From Candidatus Poseidoniaceae archaeon (GTDB taxonomy: Archaea > Thermoplasmatota > Poseidoniia > Poseidoniales > Poseidoniaceae): a DNA stretch of 64,000 bases. Shown here one piece after another: positions 23,967 through 32,295 of the stretch. The DNA is taken from NCBI GenBank assembly GCA_938075675.1, contig CALJHE010000006.1, positions 124,001 to 188,000 on the forward strand, in the 5' to 3' direction. The translations under genes were made by a program, and so were the position numbers. The notes below the pieces were generated by a model, which saw only the letters and a list, made by a program, of their open reading frames with translations, searched no databases and was not told the origin of the DNA. How positions within the stretch are numbered: the first letter of the stretch is position 1; each line of letters starts with the position of its first letter.

Positions 23967-26762
23967 ATGGATATGAAGTTGCGCACAATGTGCTTGTTGG
24001 TGCTCCTCGGACTTTTGTTTCCGAGTCTAACAGGACTCGTGTCTGCGAACCATCCTCCCGAAGACCAATCGTTCACAACACCGCACTCGGGTGTCGATTT
24101 CCCAGTAGGTTGGGAAGACCTCACCTACTTTACTGGATCTGGATTCACGACCGTACAGCGCGACTACAGGCTGCTCTATCCGGCTATGACGTCCGGCGAA
24201 GGGGCTGACATGGCAGGGAATGGTCCATTTCCAAACGTACAGTTTCTCATAGATACGGGTGAATCTTCCTCTTCCTACATGGATTTCGCATCGCGCCTGG
24301 TCCAAAGAGGATTCATGGTGGCCGTTCACGATGACGTTTTAGACTCCACTAACTTTCCTACAATCCTTCGGCATGTGACTGGTGTACAAAGTGAATTGGA
24401 GCAACTAAACAACACCAGCAGCAGTTCAATAGCAGGCACCTTCGGCCAATTTGATCTCAACCATTGGGGTGTTGGCGGGCATGGTGTTGGTGCTGCTGCA
24501 GCCTACGGTATCTATCCATATTGGATGAATTCCACACTTGAAGGTCAAGTTCAACCTCCAAGAGCCGTTTTTGGGTTAGGGGCTGATTTCGAAGATTGGG
24601 ATGATGACCATTGGGATGAATTGGCACCTGATGATTGGATACATTCTCCGGCATCGCCTTCTGCAGGTCTGTTTCTTACCGGTTCAGCAGACGAAGTGTT
24701 TTCTTCGTCAGAGGTCGAAAATACGTTATCTGCCGGGAGTGGATTCGGTTGGCAGTTGATGGAAGTGCTGGGTGCAAACCATTACCAGTATCAGGAATCA
24801 ACTTCTATCATTGAAGGATTTAATGACGGTGATGCATCGATATCACAAGAAGAACAAAATGCAATTGCTGCAGAACATATCAATGATTATTTGGATGTCA
24901 CATTGCGTGGTTCACATGAACATTTCCGAGACGCTTTCAATCGGCCTATGGGTCCTCATGTCGTGAGTGATTCAAATGCTTACATCGTTGAAAACCTCCT
25001 TGAGAGTGATTTCCTTTTGGTTCAAAATACAACTCTCTCGCCAAACGGAACAACGACTTTCGGACCTCAAGTTACGGTGAATTTCTTTGCCGAATGGACC
25101 ATGAGAGACGGACGTACTTACTCGGATTTGCCCAGTGGATGGGATTTGAACATTGAATGCTCTGTTTCTGGCATGGAACTCACGGAAGGTCAGTTCAATT
25201 CCAATGGAACGGCAACATGTTTGTTCCCTATGCAAGATGTTGCGCCTGGACCCCAAACTGCTACCATTCGAATATATGTCGAAGGTGCATCCTCGACTCT
25301 CACCTTTTCTTTCATTCGTACTGATGCCCCATTGGTCTTGATCTCTCCACCCCCAATGATTGATGTCGAGCAACGCAGCAGTATTCACATCGATGCTGCC
25401 TCTTACGCTTACGACCCTGACGGTCAAGAGGTGTTTGTTGAGTCGGCAGAATTTTCAGCAGGCTCGACTGAAGACTTCACCTTCACCATTGACCAAGACC
25501 AAAAAGGAATCCAAATCTACCATAACGTCGACGGTGAAGAAGTCAATGGTACAGAGATTACCATGGTGCTGAGGGCCGGCGGAGAAGGCGTTGTCGATGA
25601 AGCAAACACCACAGCAATGATACGCGTGGTTCCTGTTGATGACCCTGTTAGCAAGATTTCAGATGTACCCATGCAGAATCTGGTTGAGGACGGTGCTTCT
25701 GTTACGGTCAATCTCTCGCAATATGTGAGTGACCCCGAAGGCGAAGTCTTGTTCGGAACAGTTGGAGGTGATACTGAAGGTGTATACGGGCCAGTGAGTT
25801 TCTCGATGTCCAACGGCTTGCTCAGTATATCTCCTCTTCCTGATCAAAACGGTGCTACAGTCATGCACCTACTGGTGAGCGACGGAACGACTCTCCCCGT
25901 CGAACTTGACGTACCGTTGTATGTTGAGCCCGTAAATGACGACATCATCGTCAATGAATCCAATTGGGAAATCACTGTAGCAGAGGATGGAAGCGTTTCA
26001 GTCAACCTTTCCGATTTAGCATGGGATTTGGACGGTGACAATTTGTTTTGGACCATAGACAGTTCATCCCAGTCGGTCAGTGTTGTGCGCTCTACCGGAC
26101 AACTCATCATAACACCAATTCTCGATTACTCTGGGCAAGACGCTCTTACATCGATCAATGTTACAGACCAGACGATGACCGTGAACCGAGTATTAACCAT
26201 CAACGTAACCTCTATCCCCGATGCTCCTGTTTTGTCGTTGCAAGAATTGAACCTCATCGATTCAACGGCTGGCAGTTTACAGTGGTGGGTTTACGATGCC
26301 GATGGCGTTATTCCTGAGCAAACCGAAGTTCAAGTGAACGGAACTACAATTGAGAATCTCACTCACTCATGCGTTTACGACAGCACAGATTTGACCAACC
26401 GATGCCTCTCCATGCTTCCACTTCCAAGTTCACATAACGGGAGCGTTGAAGTGCGCGTGTCGGTGTTTGACGCCGAGATTGGAGCCAATACGGTTGCTTT
26501 CATCACCGTTAACATGACTCCATCTGTAAATGAACCAGTGGTTACGGGCGATTCTGAGGAGTCAAATTTGGAAAGTTTGAGTTTCTACATCCTTGGATTC
26601 GGCGCAGTGGCTTTTGTGATTCTTATTGTCTTGTTTGTCGTACTGCGCGATGCGACTTCACCGTCGAAACCGACCACGGAGACGAATGTGACTCCGGAAG
26701 TAGAACTCGAAGGTCCTGCACCAGCTTCCGTAGGCTTACTTGCACGTGCTAAACAGCAGTAG
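23967..26762 (+). CDS. Secreted, membrane-anchored alpha/beta-hydrolase-like protein with cadherin-like repeats
   Basis: About 931 aa. A signal peptide (LRTMCLLVLLGLLFPSLTGL) is followed by an alpha/beta-hydrolase region (about 35-320), a beta-sandwich region, three tandem-95/cadherin-like units (about 470-770; recurrent VAEDGSVSVNLS-type starts) and a C-terminal membrane helix (SFYILGFGAVAFVILIVLFVV) with a short cytoplasmic tail. In the hydrolase region the nucleophile elbow reads GGHGVGAA, so the usual Ser is Gly; an Asp after a strand (LTGSADEV) and a His (LGANHYQY) remain. It resembles the PAF-acetylhydrolase/chlorophyllase branch but may be catalytically inactive or act as a binding module. 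The ORF start at GTG 23946 is replaced by ATG 23967. It converges on the next gene with a 6-nt gap. Confidence 0.82.
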   Translation: MDMKLRTMCLLVLLGLLFPSLTGLVSANHPPEDQSFTTPHSGVDFPVGWEDLTYFTGSGFTTVQRDYRLLYPAMTSGEGADMAGNGPFPNVQFLIDTGESSSSYMDFASRLVQRGFMVAVHDDVLDSTNFPTILRHVTGVQSELEQLNNTSSSSIAGTFGQFDLNHWGVGGHGVGAAAAYGIYPYWMNSTLEGQVQPPRAVFGLGADFEDWDDDHWDELAPDDWIHSPASPSAGLFLTGSADEVFSSSEVENTLSAGSGFGWQLMEVLGANHYQYQESTSIIEGFNDGDASISQEEQNAIAAEHINDYLDVTLRGSHEHFRDAFNRPMGPHVVSDSNAYIVENLLESDFLLVQNTTLSPNGTTTFGPQVTVNFFAEWTMRDGRTYSDLPSGWDLNIECSVSGMELTEGQFNSNGTATCLFPMQDVAPGPQTATIRIYVEGASSTLTFSFIRTDAPLVLISPPPMIDVEQRSSIHIDAASYAYDPDGQEVFVESAEFSAGSTEDFTFTIDQDQKGIQIYHNVDGEEVNGTEITMVLRAGGEGVVDEANTTAMIRVVPVDDPVSKISDVPMQNLVEDGASVTVNLSQYVSDPEGEVLFGTVGGDTEGVYGPVSFSMSNGLLSISPLPDQNGATVMHLLVSDGTTLPVELDVPLYVEPVNDDIIVNESNWEITVAEDGSVSVNLSDLAWDLDGDNLFWTIDSSSQSVSVVRSTGQLIITPILDYSGQDALTSINVTDQTMTVNRVLTINVTSIPDAPVLSLQELNLIDSTAGSLQWWVYDADGVIPEQTEVQVNGTTIENLTHSCVYDSTDLTNRCLSMLPLPSSHNGSVEVRVSVFDAEIGANTVAFITVNMTPSVNEPVVTGDSEESNLESLSFYILGFGAVAFVILIVLFVVLRDATSPSKPTTETNVTPEVELEGPAPASVGLLARAKQQ

Positions 26763-26768
26763 TGTTGC

Positions 26769-28331
26769 TCACAAAGGTATATTGCCGTGCTTCTTGGGAG
26801 GACTCCATTCCCGCTTTGATTGGAGTATGTTGAGGGCGCGGCAAAGGCGTAGTCGACTTTCACTCGGTTCGATGACATCATCGAGCCATCCGTTCCGAGC
26901 GGCGACGTATGGGTCGCCGAATTTTGCTTTGTATTCTGAAATGAGTTGCTGGCGAATCTCTTCACGCTTTTCTTCAGGCGCCTTTTTGATTTCTGTTCTG
27001 TGAATGACATTCACTGCACCTTCAGCACCCATCACAGCCAACTCTGCGGTTGGCCAAGCAATGTTGTAATCGCTCTGCAAGTGTTTGCATGACATTGCCA
27101 AATAAGCACCACCGTATGCTTTACGAGTGACAAGAGTGAGTTTCGGGACGGTTGCTTCAGCATAGGCAAACAGTAATTTTGCACCGTGGCGAATAATTCC
27201 ACCCCATTCCTGGACTACTCCAGGAAGGAATCCAGGTACATCCTCAAATGTGACCAATGGAATGTTGAATGAATCACAGGTCCGAATGAAACGTGCCGCC
27301 TTTATCGAGGCGTCGATATCAAGGCAACCTGCCAGAACTTTTGGTTGGTTGCCAACGACTCCAATCGTCTTGCCTTCGAGTCGGGCAAATCCGATAATGA
27401 TGTTATCAGCATACGATTCGAAGAGTTCCATGAAGATTCCATCGTCTACAATTTCTTCAACCACTTTGACCATGTCGTATGGCTTGTTTGGGTTATCGGG
27501 TACGAAGGTTTCCAAGTCTGGGTTTAGTCTGTTCGCAGGATCTGCAGTTTCTTCAAACGGGGCATCCGCCATATTGTGGTCGGGTAGATAGGACAGGATT
27601 TCTGTTGCCAATGTGCAAGCGTCTTCTTCGTCCTCTGCAATGAGGCAAGCGATTCCGGAGCGTGATGCGTGAAGTGAGGCGCCGCCGAGACCTGCAGCGT
27701 CGATCTCGCCTTCGATAACTTCCGGGGTTTCAAGAGGTGATGAGAGGAAGAGTTGCCCATGGTCTTCCCCAAGGATTGTGAAATCCGCTAGGCTTGCTGC
27801 GAGTGCCGACACGCCAACGACCGGTCCAAGGACCAAACTAATCATTGGTATTCTTCCACTGCATTGGACCAACCTGTCGAGGAGTTCCCCCGTACCGGCA
27901 AGTGCTGAAATGCCGTCATGTGCTCGCTGCCCTCCGCCATCCCACATACAGATGATTGGAACTTTTGCTCGCTCAGCCATTTCAATGATCTTGGAGATTT
28001 TCTTCGCATGCATCTCACCCATGCTGCCCCCGTGGACACTGAAATCTTGTGCGAAACAGTAGATTCGTCGGCCATTGACAGTGCCGTGTCCTGCAACGAC
28101 TCCGTCGCCAAGCGTATGGTGGAGGAACATTCCATTGTCGGTTGAACGATGGGTGACAAAAGAATCAATTTCGATGAATGAATTCTCATCGAGCAACATT
28201 CCGATTCGGTCACGGGCAGTGCCTCTCCCGCTGCTGCGAATGGCTTCTTGGCGCTTTAAGCCGCCCCCAAGGCGGGCCTGCTCACGCTTGTATTGGAGTT
28301 CCTCGAGACGTTCACTCGAATTGCCTGCCAT
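26769..28331 (-). CDS. Acyl-CoA carboxylase carboxyltransferase subunit (propionyl-CoA/methylmalonyl-CoA type)
   Basis: Transfers CO2 from carboxybiotin to an acyl-CoA, or the reverse in decarboxylases. The 520-aa crotonase-type double domain is clear: ARDRIGMLLDENSF, QDFSVHGGSMGEMHAKKI (about 100), WDGGGQRAHDG with an oxyanion loop, then VPDNPNKPYDM at the domain junction, NQPKVLAGCLDIDASIKAARF, and EDVPGFLPGVVQEWGGIIRHGAKLL with VTRKAYGGAYLAMSCKHL near the C-terminus. Start at ATG 28331 (MAGNSSERL) rather than 28364. The biotin carboxylase and biotin-carrier partners are not in the window. The exact acyl-CoA substrate cannot be read from the sequence. Confidence 0.92.
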   Translation of the reverse strand: MAGNSSERLEELQYKREQARLGGGLKRQEAIRSSGRGTARDRIGMLLDENSFIEIDSFVTHRSTDNGMFLHHTLGDGVVAGHGTVNGRRIYCFAQDFSVHGGSMGEMHAKKISKIIEMAERAKVPIICMWDGGGQRAHDGISALAGTGELLDRLVQCSGRIPMISLVLGPVVGVSALAASLADFTILGEDHGQLFLSSPLETPEVIEGEIDAAGLGGASLHASRSGIACLIAEDEEDACTLATEILSYLPDHNMADAPFEETADPANRLNPDLETFVPDNPNKPYDMVKVVEEIVDDGIFMELFESYADNIIIGFARLEGKTIGVVGNQPKVLAGCLDIDASIKAARFIRTCDSFNIPLVTFEDVPGFLPGVVQEWGGIIRHGAKLLFAYAEATVPKLTLVTRKAYGGAYLAMSCKHLQSDYNIAWPTAELAVMGAEGAVNVIHRTEIKKAPEEKREEIRQQLISEYKAKFGDPYVAARNGWLDDVIEPSESRLRLCRALNILQSKREWSPPKKHGNIPL

Positions 28332-28368
28332 AACTTCTCCACCACTTCTCGGTTTTTGATTCAAGCGC

Positions 28369-29730
28369 CTAATTCATGAGGAGATTGTTACCTTCTCCAC
28401 AAAGATTCATTCCGATTGCATCCTCGAGTTTCACATTGTTCGAGAGCGCCCAATGGACCTTGACCACAACCGTGTCTGGAGCAGCCACACTTCCATGGCC
28501 CATAATCCCCATTTCCATTTGCTTTCGGCCTTTTGAGTAGACGTTCATGTCGACTGGGCCGTGAATACATTGGTTGGTGACAATGATTGGAATTTCTCTG
28601 TTGATGCAACGCGTGAGTGCTCGCCAAACTTTGGTGTTTTCAGGTGCGTCCTTACCTGGGTCATCGATCGGCAAATGGCCCAGTCCAGTTCCTTGGATGA
28701 CAATGGCTTGGACACCGGTTTGGACAATGGCTTCAATTTCTTCTGAGTGAAGCCAAGGGCCAGCAATGAATTGAGCAATTCTCGTACTTCTTTCGTAGGT
28801 TGTCGGGCGCATGCAAACTGGGCGCTTGGAGCTGCTGAGGCGAAGTGCTTCGTAATGTTCGGTGCTGGCATGACTTAAATCACCGTTGTCGATGGTGATG
28901 TGTGCCAAGGCTTCACAGTTAACCGGTTGGAATGCGTCGCGTCGCGACGAGTGCAGTTTGCGAACTCCAGTGCCGGGATAGACGGCACATTCTCCATCGT
29001 TATTGGTCGAATGCATAACCAGAACAACTCCATCACCTGCATCGCCACATGGCTCTGGACCATTGGCTGCCCAGTGGACGGCAGAGAGTAGGTTTTCCGC
29101 AGCGTCAGAAGAGCCTCTGTCAGAAGAGCGTTGAGAGCCGACAAAGGCAATACGCCCCGGAGGGATTTCACCCTTGCCACCCCATGCGAAACTCATGGCT
29201 GCAGAAGAGATGTGCAATGTGTCGGTTCCATGCGTGACGACTACGCCATCGCATCCGTCATCGAATGCTTGCTTTGATGCTTGAATCATGGTATTCCAGT
29301 GCTGTGGGCGAATATCGTCACTGAACATATTGCCAAGTTTGACCGCTTCAATGTGAGCGATATGAGCCAATTCTGGTAGGCTTGCAATCATTTCTTCGGG
29401 CTCAAATCGAGCTACTACAGCGCCAGTGGTGTAGTCGACTTTGGATGCAATAGTCCCTCCGGTGTGGAGGATGCGCACGCGTGGAAGTGATTCGTTTGTC
29501 TCAATATCTTGTTGCACAGATTCAGTCGTATTTTTGACTGCTTTACTTGGAAGCAACTCAATGGAAGTGACCTCATCGAGAGGATAACTTGCGTTGTATC
29601 CGTTGACAAGTTTGATTGTCAAGTGATTTTTTGCGGCAGGATGCAGCACTACGCCTTCGATGAGTGTTTTCCCGTTACGGGATTCCACTTCGATTTTGAC
29701 CCTCTGGCCTGCTGGGGGGACATCAACCAT
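28369..29730 (-). CDS. gatD: Glutamyl-tRNA(Gln) amidotransferase subunit D
   Basis: The asparaginase-like subunit of the archaeal GatDE complex, which releases ammonia from glutamine/asparagine and amidates Glu-tRNA(Gln). The N-terminal beta-barrel (about 1-75) starts MVDVPPAGQRVKIEV; the L-asparaginase domain carries HTGGTIASKV (first catalytic Thr), THGTDTLH (second Thr and Asp) and FVGSQRSSDRGSSDAA. Length 453 aa is typical. The longest ORF runs to 29871 and would overlap tRNA-Met; ATG 29730 is the family start. GatE is not in the window. It implies that this organism makes Gln-tRNA indirectly. Confidence 0.93.
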   Translation of the reverse strand: MVDVPPAGQRVKIEVESRNGKTLIEGVVLHPAAKNHLTIKLVNGYNASYPLDEVTSIELLPSKAVKNTTESVQQDIETNESLPRVRILHTGGTIASKVDYTTGAVVARFEPEEMIASLPELAHIAHIEAVKLGNMFSDDIRPQHWNTMIQASKQAFDDGCDGVVVTHGTDTLHISSAAMSFAWGGKGEIPPGRIAFVGSQRSSDRGSSDAAENLLSAVHWAANGPEPCGDAGDGVVLVMHSTNNDGECAVYPGTGVRKLHSSRRDAFQPVNCEALAHITIDNGDLSHASTEHYEALRLSSSKRPVCMRPTTYERSTRIAQFIAGPWLHSEEIEAIVQTGVQAIVIQGTGLGHLPIDDPGKDAPENTKVWRALTRCINREIPIIVTNQCIHGPVDMNVYSKGRKQMEMGIMGHGSVAAPDTVVVKVHWALSNNVKLEDAIGMNLCGEGNNLLMN

Positions 29731-29816
29731 GACTCGGCTAAAAGAGGGCGGCACATCAAGGGTTCGCCATCTTGGTGCGAACAAAACTTGTTCGTGCCGA
29801 CGCCTTGTGAATTGTA

Positions 29817-29946
29817 TGGTGCCGGGAGCGGGGCTTGAACCCGCGACCTTCGGATGTCTCAGACACCGCAAGGGGTTTGCACGTCATACGATTGCCTTGT
29901 AGGCTGCCCTATGAGTCCGACGCGCCACCAACTACGCCACCCCGGC
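29817..29946 (-). tRNA. tRNA-Met (elongator, anticodon CAT) with a 54-nt intron and encoded CCA
   Basis: On the minus strand the acceptor stem is GCCGGGG/TCCCGGC (one G-U pair), the T-arm GCGGG-TTCAAGC-CCCGC, and the anticodon CAT sits at 29911-29913. The anticodon stem is TCGGA/TCCGA. The intron (29856-29909) follows position 37. CTCA pairs with TGAG as a 4-bp central helix flanked by the 3-nt bulges TAG and ACA, and an inner helix GGCA/TGTC closes it: a canonical bulge-helix-bulge for the archaeal splicing endonuclease. The spliced loop is CTCATAA. CCA is encoded at 29817-29819. It is not the initiator, since the anticodon stem lacks the three G-C pairs. tRNA-Ile2 (CAT, modified) is a less likely alternative. 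Confidence 0.92.
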
Positions 29947-30044
29947 TTATCTCTCGCCTGTCGCGTACCCCATTTCAACCATACGGATGAAAAGTGATGT
30001 AAAATCACCGTAGCCTTCATGCACTCTACGCCTCACGGAGGGCC

Positions 30045-30962
30045 ATGGTAGACCTCAATACTGCTATGGCCGCCGCTGCTGGCGATCGGCAAAAGCGTAT
30101 GGCGGATGAGGGCAAGGAGCGTAAAAAACGTCGAAGTGGCAGCGACCTTGGTCTCGAGGCCTTCGACCCCGTCAAGCACGTCACGAAGGAAAAAGCCGAA
30201 ACGGTATCAATGTGGCTGGTTATCGGTTTCTCCGTTCTCGTTTCCTTGTTAATGCGATATGTACTCATGCCTCGCACTACCGTTGAGAAATCAGATATTC
30301 TCTATCTAGCTCCTTTAGCAGCAATCGTCCTTATTCCTCAAGTTCATCGTATTGTGTTGCCTGAATCTCTGAATGAAGTGTACACGAAAGGTACCTGGTT
30401 CAAGGCAGGTTTCCTTCACACATTCACTTTTTTGGCAATGGCATTTTTACTCGTTAATCCGCCGCTGGGTGATATTGTTGCGCCACAACTTGCTGACAAG
30501 TGGGTGCTGGTGCAGGACGATAACGGTGAACTCAACTTTTCTGATATGAAAGGTGCTTCTTCGTCACTCACTTGGGAAGTCGACTCGAGCACGGGACTTT
30601 CGGGGGATATTTGGCTGTTGTTCGGTCTCGCCGACAATCTCAATGTAGAAGGAGCAAATGTTTCCATTGAACTTACCAACAACGCCGGTAACGACCTTCA
30701 GAAGACGAACGACCTCAACTTTTGGGACACTCACGCTGAATCCATCGAGAACAATACGACGTCAAGCAAATCCATTTCCAAATTGATTCCTCATGGGGAC
30801 CTAGACCAACGATTCGCTCTCTTGCTTGGCACGAACTTGGCAGTAGGGGAACATCAAATCACCGTGAACATCATTGAACAAGGCGACCCTTGGGAAAACA
30901 CTCGGAAGTATGTTTGGAACTTACTTGTCGTCGAAAAGTTGCCTGAAGCCGAAGCTTCATGA
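30045..30962 (+). CDS. Membrane protein with a C-terminal extracytoplasmic domain, function unknown
   Basis: A 305-aa protein. A basic, charged N-terminal region (KERKKRRSG, about 1-55) is followed by three hydrophobic segments (about 56-75, 82-100 and 124-145), then a soluble beta-rich domain (about 150-300) with N-glycosylation sequons (NVS, NNTT), suggesting it lies outside the membrane. A GGAGG Shine-Dalgarno sequence sits just upstream of the ATG. It diverges from tRNA-Met and converges on a small ORF. Family not recognised. Confidence 0.8.
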   Translation: MVDLNTAMAAAAGDRQKRMADEGKERKKRRSGSDLGLEAFDPVKHVTKEKAETVSMWLVIGFSVLVSLLMRYVLMPRTTVEKSDILYLAPLAAIVLIPQVHRIVLPESLNEVYTKGTWFKAGFLHTFTFLAMAFLLVNPPLGDIVAPQLADKWVLVQDDNGELNFSDMKGASSSLTWEVDSSTGLSGDIWLLFGLADNLNVEGANVSIELTNNAGNDLQKTNDLNFWDTHAESIENNTTSSKSISKLIPHGDLDQRFALLLGTNLAVGEHQITVNIIEQGDPWENTRKYVWNLLVVEKLPEAEAS

Positions 30963-31157
30963 CAGCATGTCGCTGTGGGCAACGAGTATTCTGTTTAACA
31001 GACGGCTGATTCTGTGAATGTCACGCTGCTCTTGCGTTTGTTTCTGTAGTTGTCGAACTCGTAAATGCCTCACGAGCGGGGCAGCAGCGGTCCAGCACAT
31101 CAAGTCCAGAGAACGGTTCAGTAGGTTGGTCATGATGCTGGGTGAAGGAGCGCCCAT
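30957..31157 (-). CDS. Possible small helical protein downstream of rfcS
   Basis: A 66-aa ORF with an ATG start, 43 nt downstream of the clamp-loader gene, filling most of an otherwise empty 240-nt gap. The composition is Leu/Arg/Gln-rich with a central amphipathic stretch (VRHLRVRQLQKQTQEQRD) and one Cys. It overlaps the convergent gene by 6 nt. The compactness of the window favours a real gene, but nothing in the sequence identifies a family. Confidence 0.35.
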   Translation of the reverse strand: MGAPSPSIMTNLLNRSLDLMCWTAAAPLVRHLRVRQLQKQTQEQRDIHRISRLLNRILVAHSDMLS

Positions 31158-31200
31158 GGTGTGATTTCTTCACGCCCGTAATGTGAAAGTGAAAGTGAAA

Positions 31201-32157
31201 TCAATCACGCAGATGAATGACTAAGCGTGCTGTGAGCGCATCCAACTGAATCTGCTCGCCCCCGCCTTCGACCAATCTGTAATCGACTTCAGCCATCCAC
31301 TCTGTCATGTCCAGTTTGGCATCCTCTGTGAGGAAGTCTGCAGTGTACAGTTCACGGTGGAGTTGATTGACAAAGTCAGTCCCAGCAAGTCCATACTTGT
31401 CAAGCAGTTCCCTCAATCGCCGCCGTGCAGCATGGAATCCGTCGTCTCGACAAGCCATGAGATATTGGTGGAGCGATTCTGGTGGAGCGGTTGCTGAAGT
31501 CTCATAGATGAGGTCGCGACTGATTTTCATGTCCAAGGCTGCAGCAACCTGTAGTCCTGTCAATGCCTTTCGCAAATCACCCTGTGAGATACGAGTCAAA
31601 GCCTCACCAGCATCATCGGCAAGTTCCACACCCTCTGCTTCTGCGACATGGTGGATTTGAGCATTTACATCAGCGTCAGCCAACGGCCTAAATCGAAACA
31701 CAGCACATCGTGATTGAATGGGTTCGATGATCTTCGAGGAGTAATTACACGAGAGAATAAACCGGCATGTTTCGGCGTACTGTTCCATAATACGTCGCAG
31801 AGCGCCTTGAGCGTCATTGGTGAGTGCATCGGCTTCATCAAGGAAGATAATTTTGAAACTCGCTTGGCCGTACGGTGCCGTTCGTGCAAACTGCTTCACC
31901 TTTGTTCGGATACTTTCTAATTTCCGTTCATCCGAAGCGTTCATTTCCAGCAGATTACGACGATACTCTGGCCCGAATACGTCCTTGGTGAGAGCCATTG
32001 CGGCGGTTGTCTTACCTGTTCCCGGTGGGCCTGCAAACAGCAGGTGTGGGAATTCCTTTTTCTCGGAGTAGATTGTCAATCGCTGTACTACCGCTGCTTG
32101 GCCACGGATTTCAGTTACGGACTGAGGTCGGTGCCTTTCAACCCACAGTTCACTCAT
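31201..32157 (-). CDS. rfcS: Replication factor C small subunit
   Basis: AAA+ clamp-loader subunit that loads the PCNA sliding clamp during replication. Starts MSELWVERHRPQSV, as in archaeal RfcS. Walker A is FAGPPGTGKTTAAM (about 40), Walker B FLDEADALT (about 100), sensor 1 SCNYSSKIIEPIQSRC with the SRC arginine finger, followed by the lid and a C-terminal collar domain. At 318 aa the length is typical. No intein is present. Start ATG 32157 is chosen over the ORF start at 32190. It diverges from the giant surface-protein gene across 138 nt. Confidence 0.95.
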   Translation of the reverse strand: MSELWVERHRPQSVTEIRGQAAVVQRLTIYSEKKEFPHLLFAGPPGTGKTTAAMALTKDVFGPEYRRNLLEMNASDERKLESIRTKVKQFARTAPYGQASFKIIFLDEADALTNDAQGALRRIMEQYAETCRFILSCNYSSKIIEPIQSRCAVFRFRPLADADVNAQIHHVAEAEGVELADDAGEALTRISQGDLRKALTGLQVAAALDMKISRDLIYETSATAPPESLHQYLMACRDDGFHAARRRLRELLDKYGLAGTDFVNQLHRELYTADFLTEDAKLDMTEWMAEVDYRLVEGGGEQIQLDALTARLVIHLRD

Positions 32158-32295
32158 GGACTGGTGTCGTTGCCGAGCCTCCTTGAACATTCTCCTCGCC
32201 AGCGAAGAGATTCCGATTGCATTTGCCCAACTTTTTCATTCTCTCAACAGTGATGCGTAATGTGTTTTCATGATGCTCAAGCGAAAAGACAGTAT

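Noticed and set aside
28369-29871. Extended GatD reading frame starting at 29871
   Set aside because: The extension runs through the 3' half of tRNA-Met and has no family support; the GatD N-terminal barrel begins at 29730.
29994-30008. Inverted repeat GTGAT-GTAAA-ATCAC between tRNA-Met and the next gene
   Set aside because: A 5-bp stem in an AT-rich intergenic region is too short to support as an operator, and there is no second copy.
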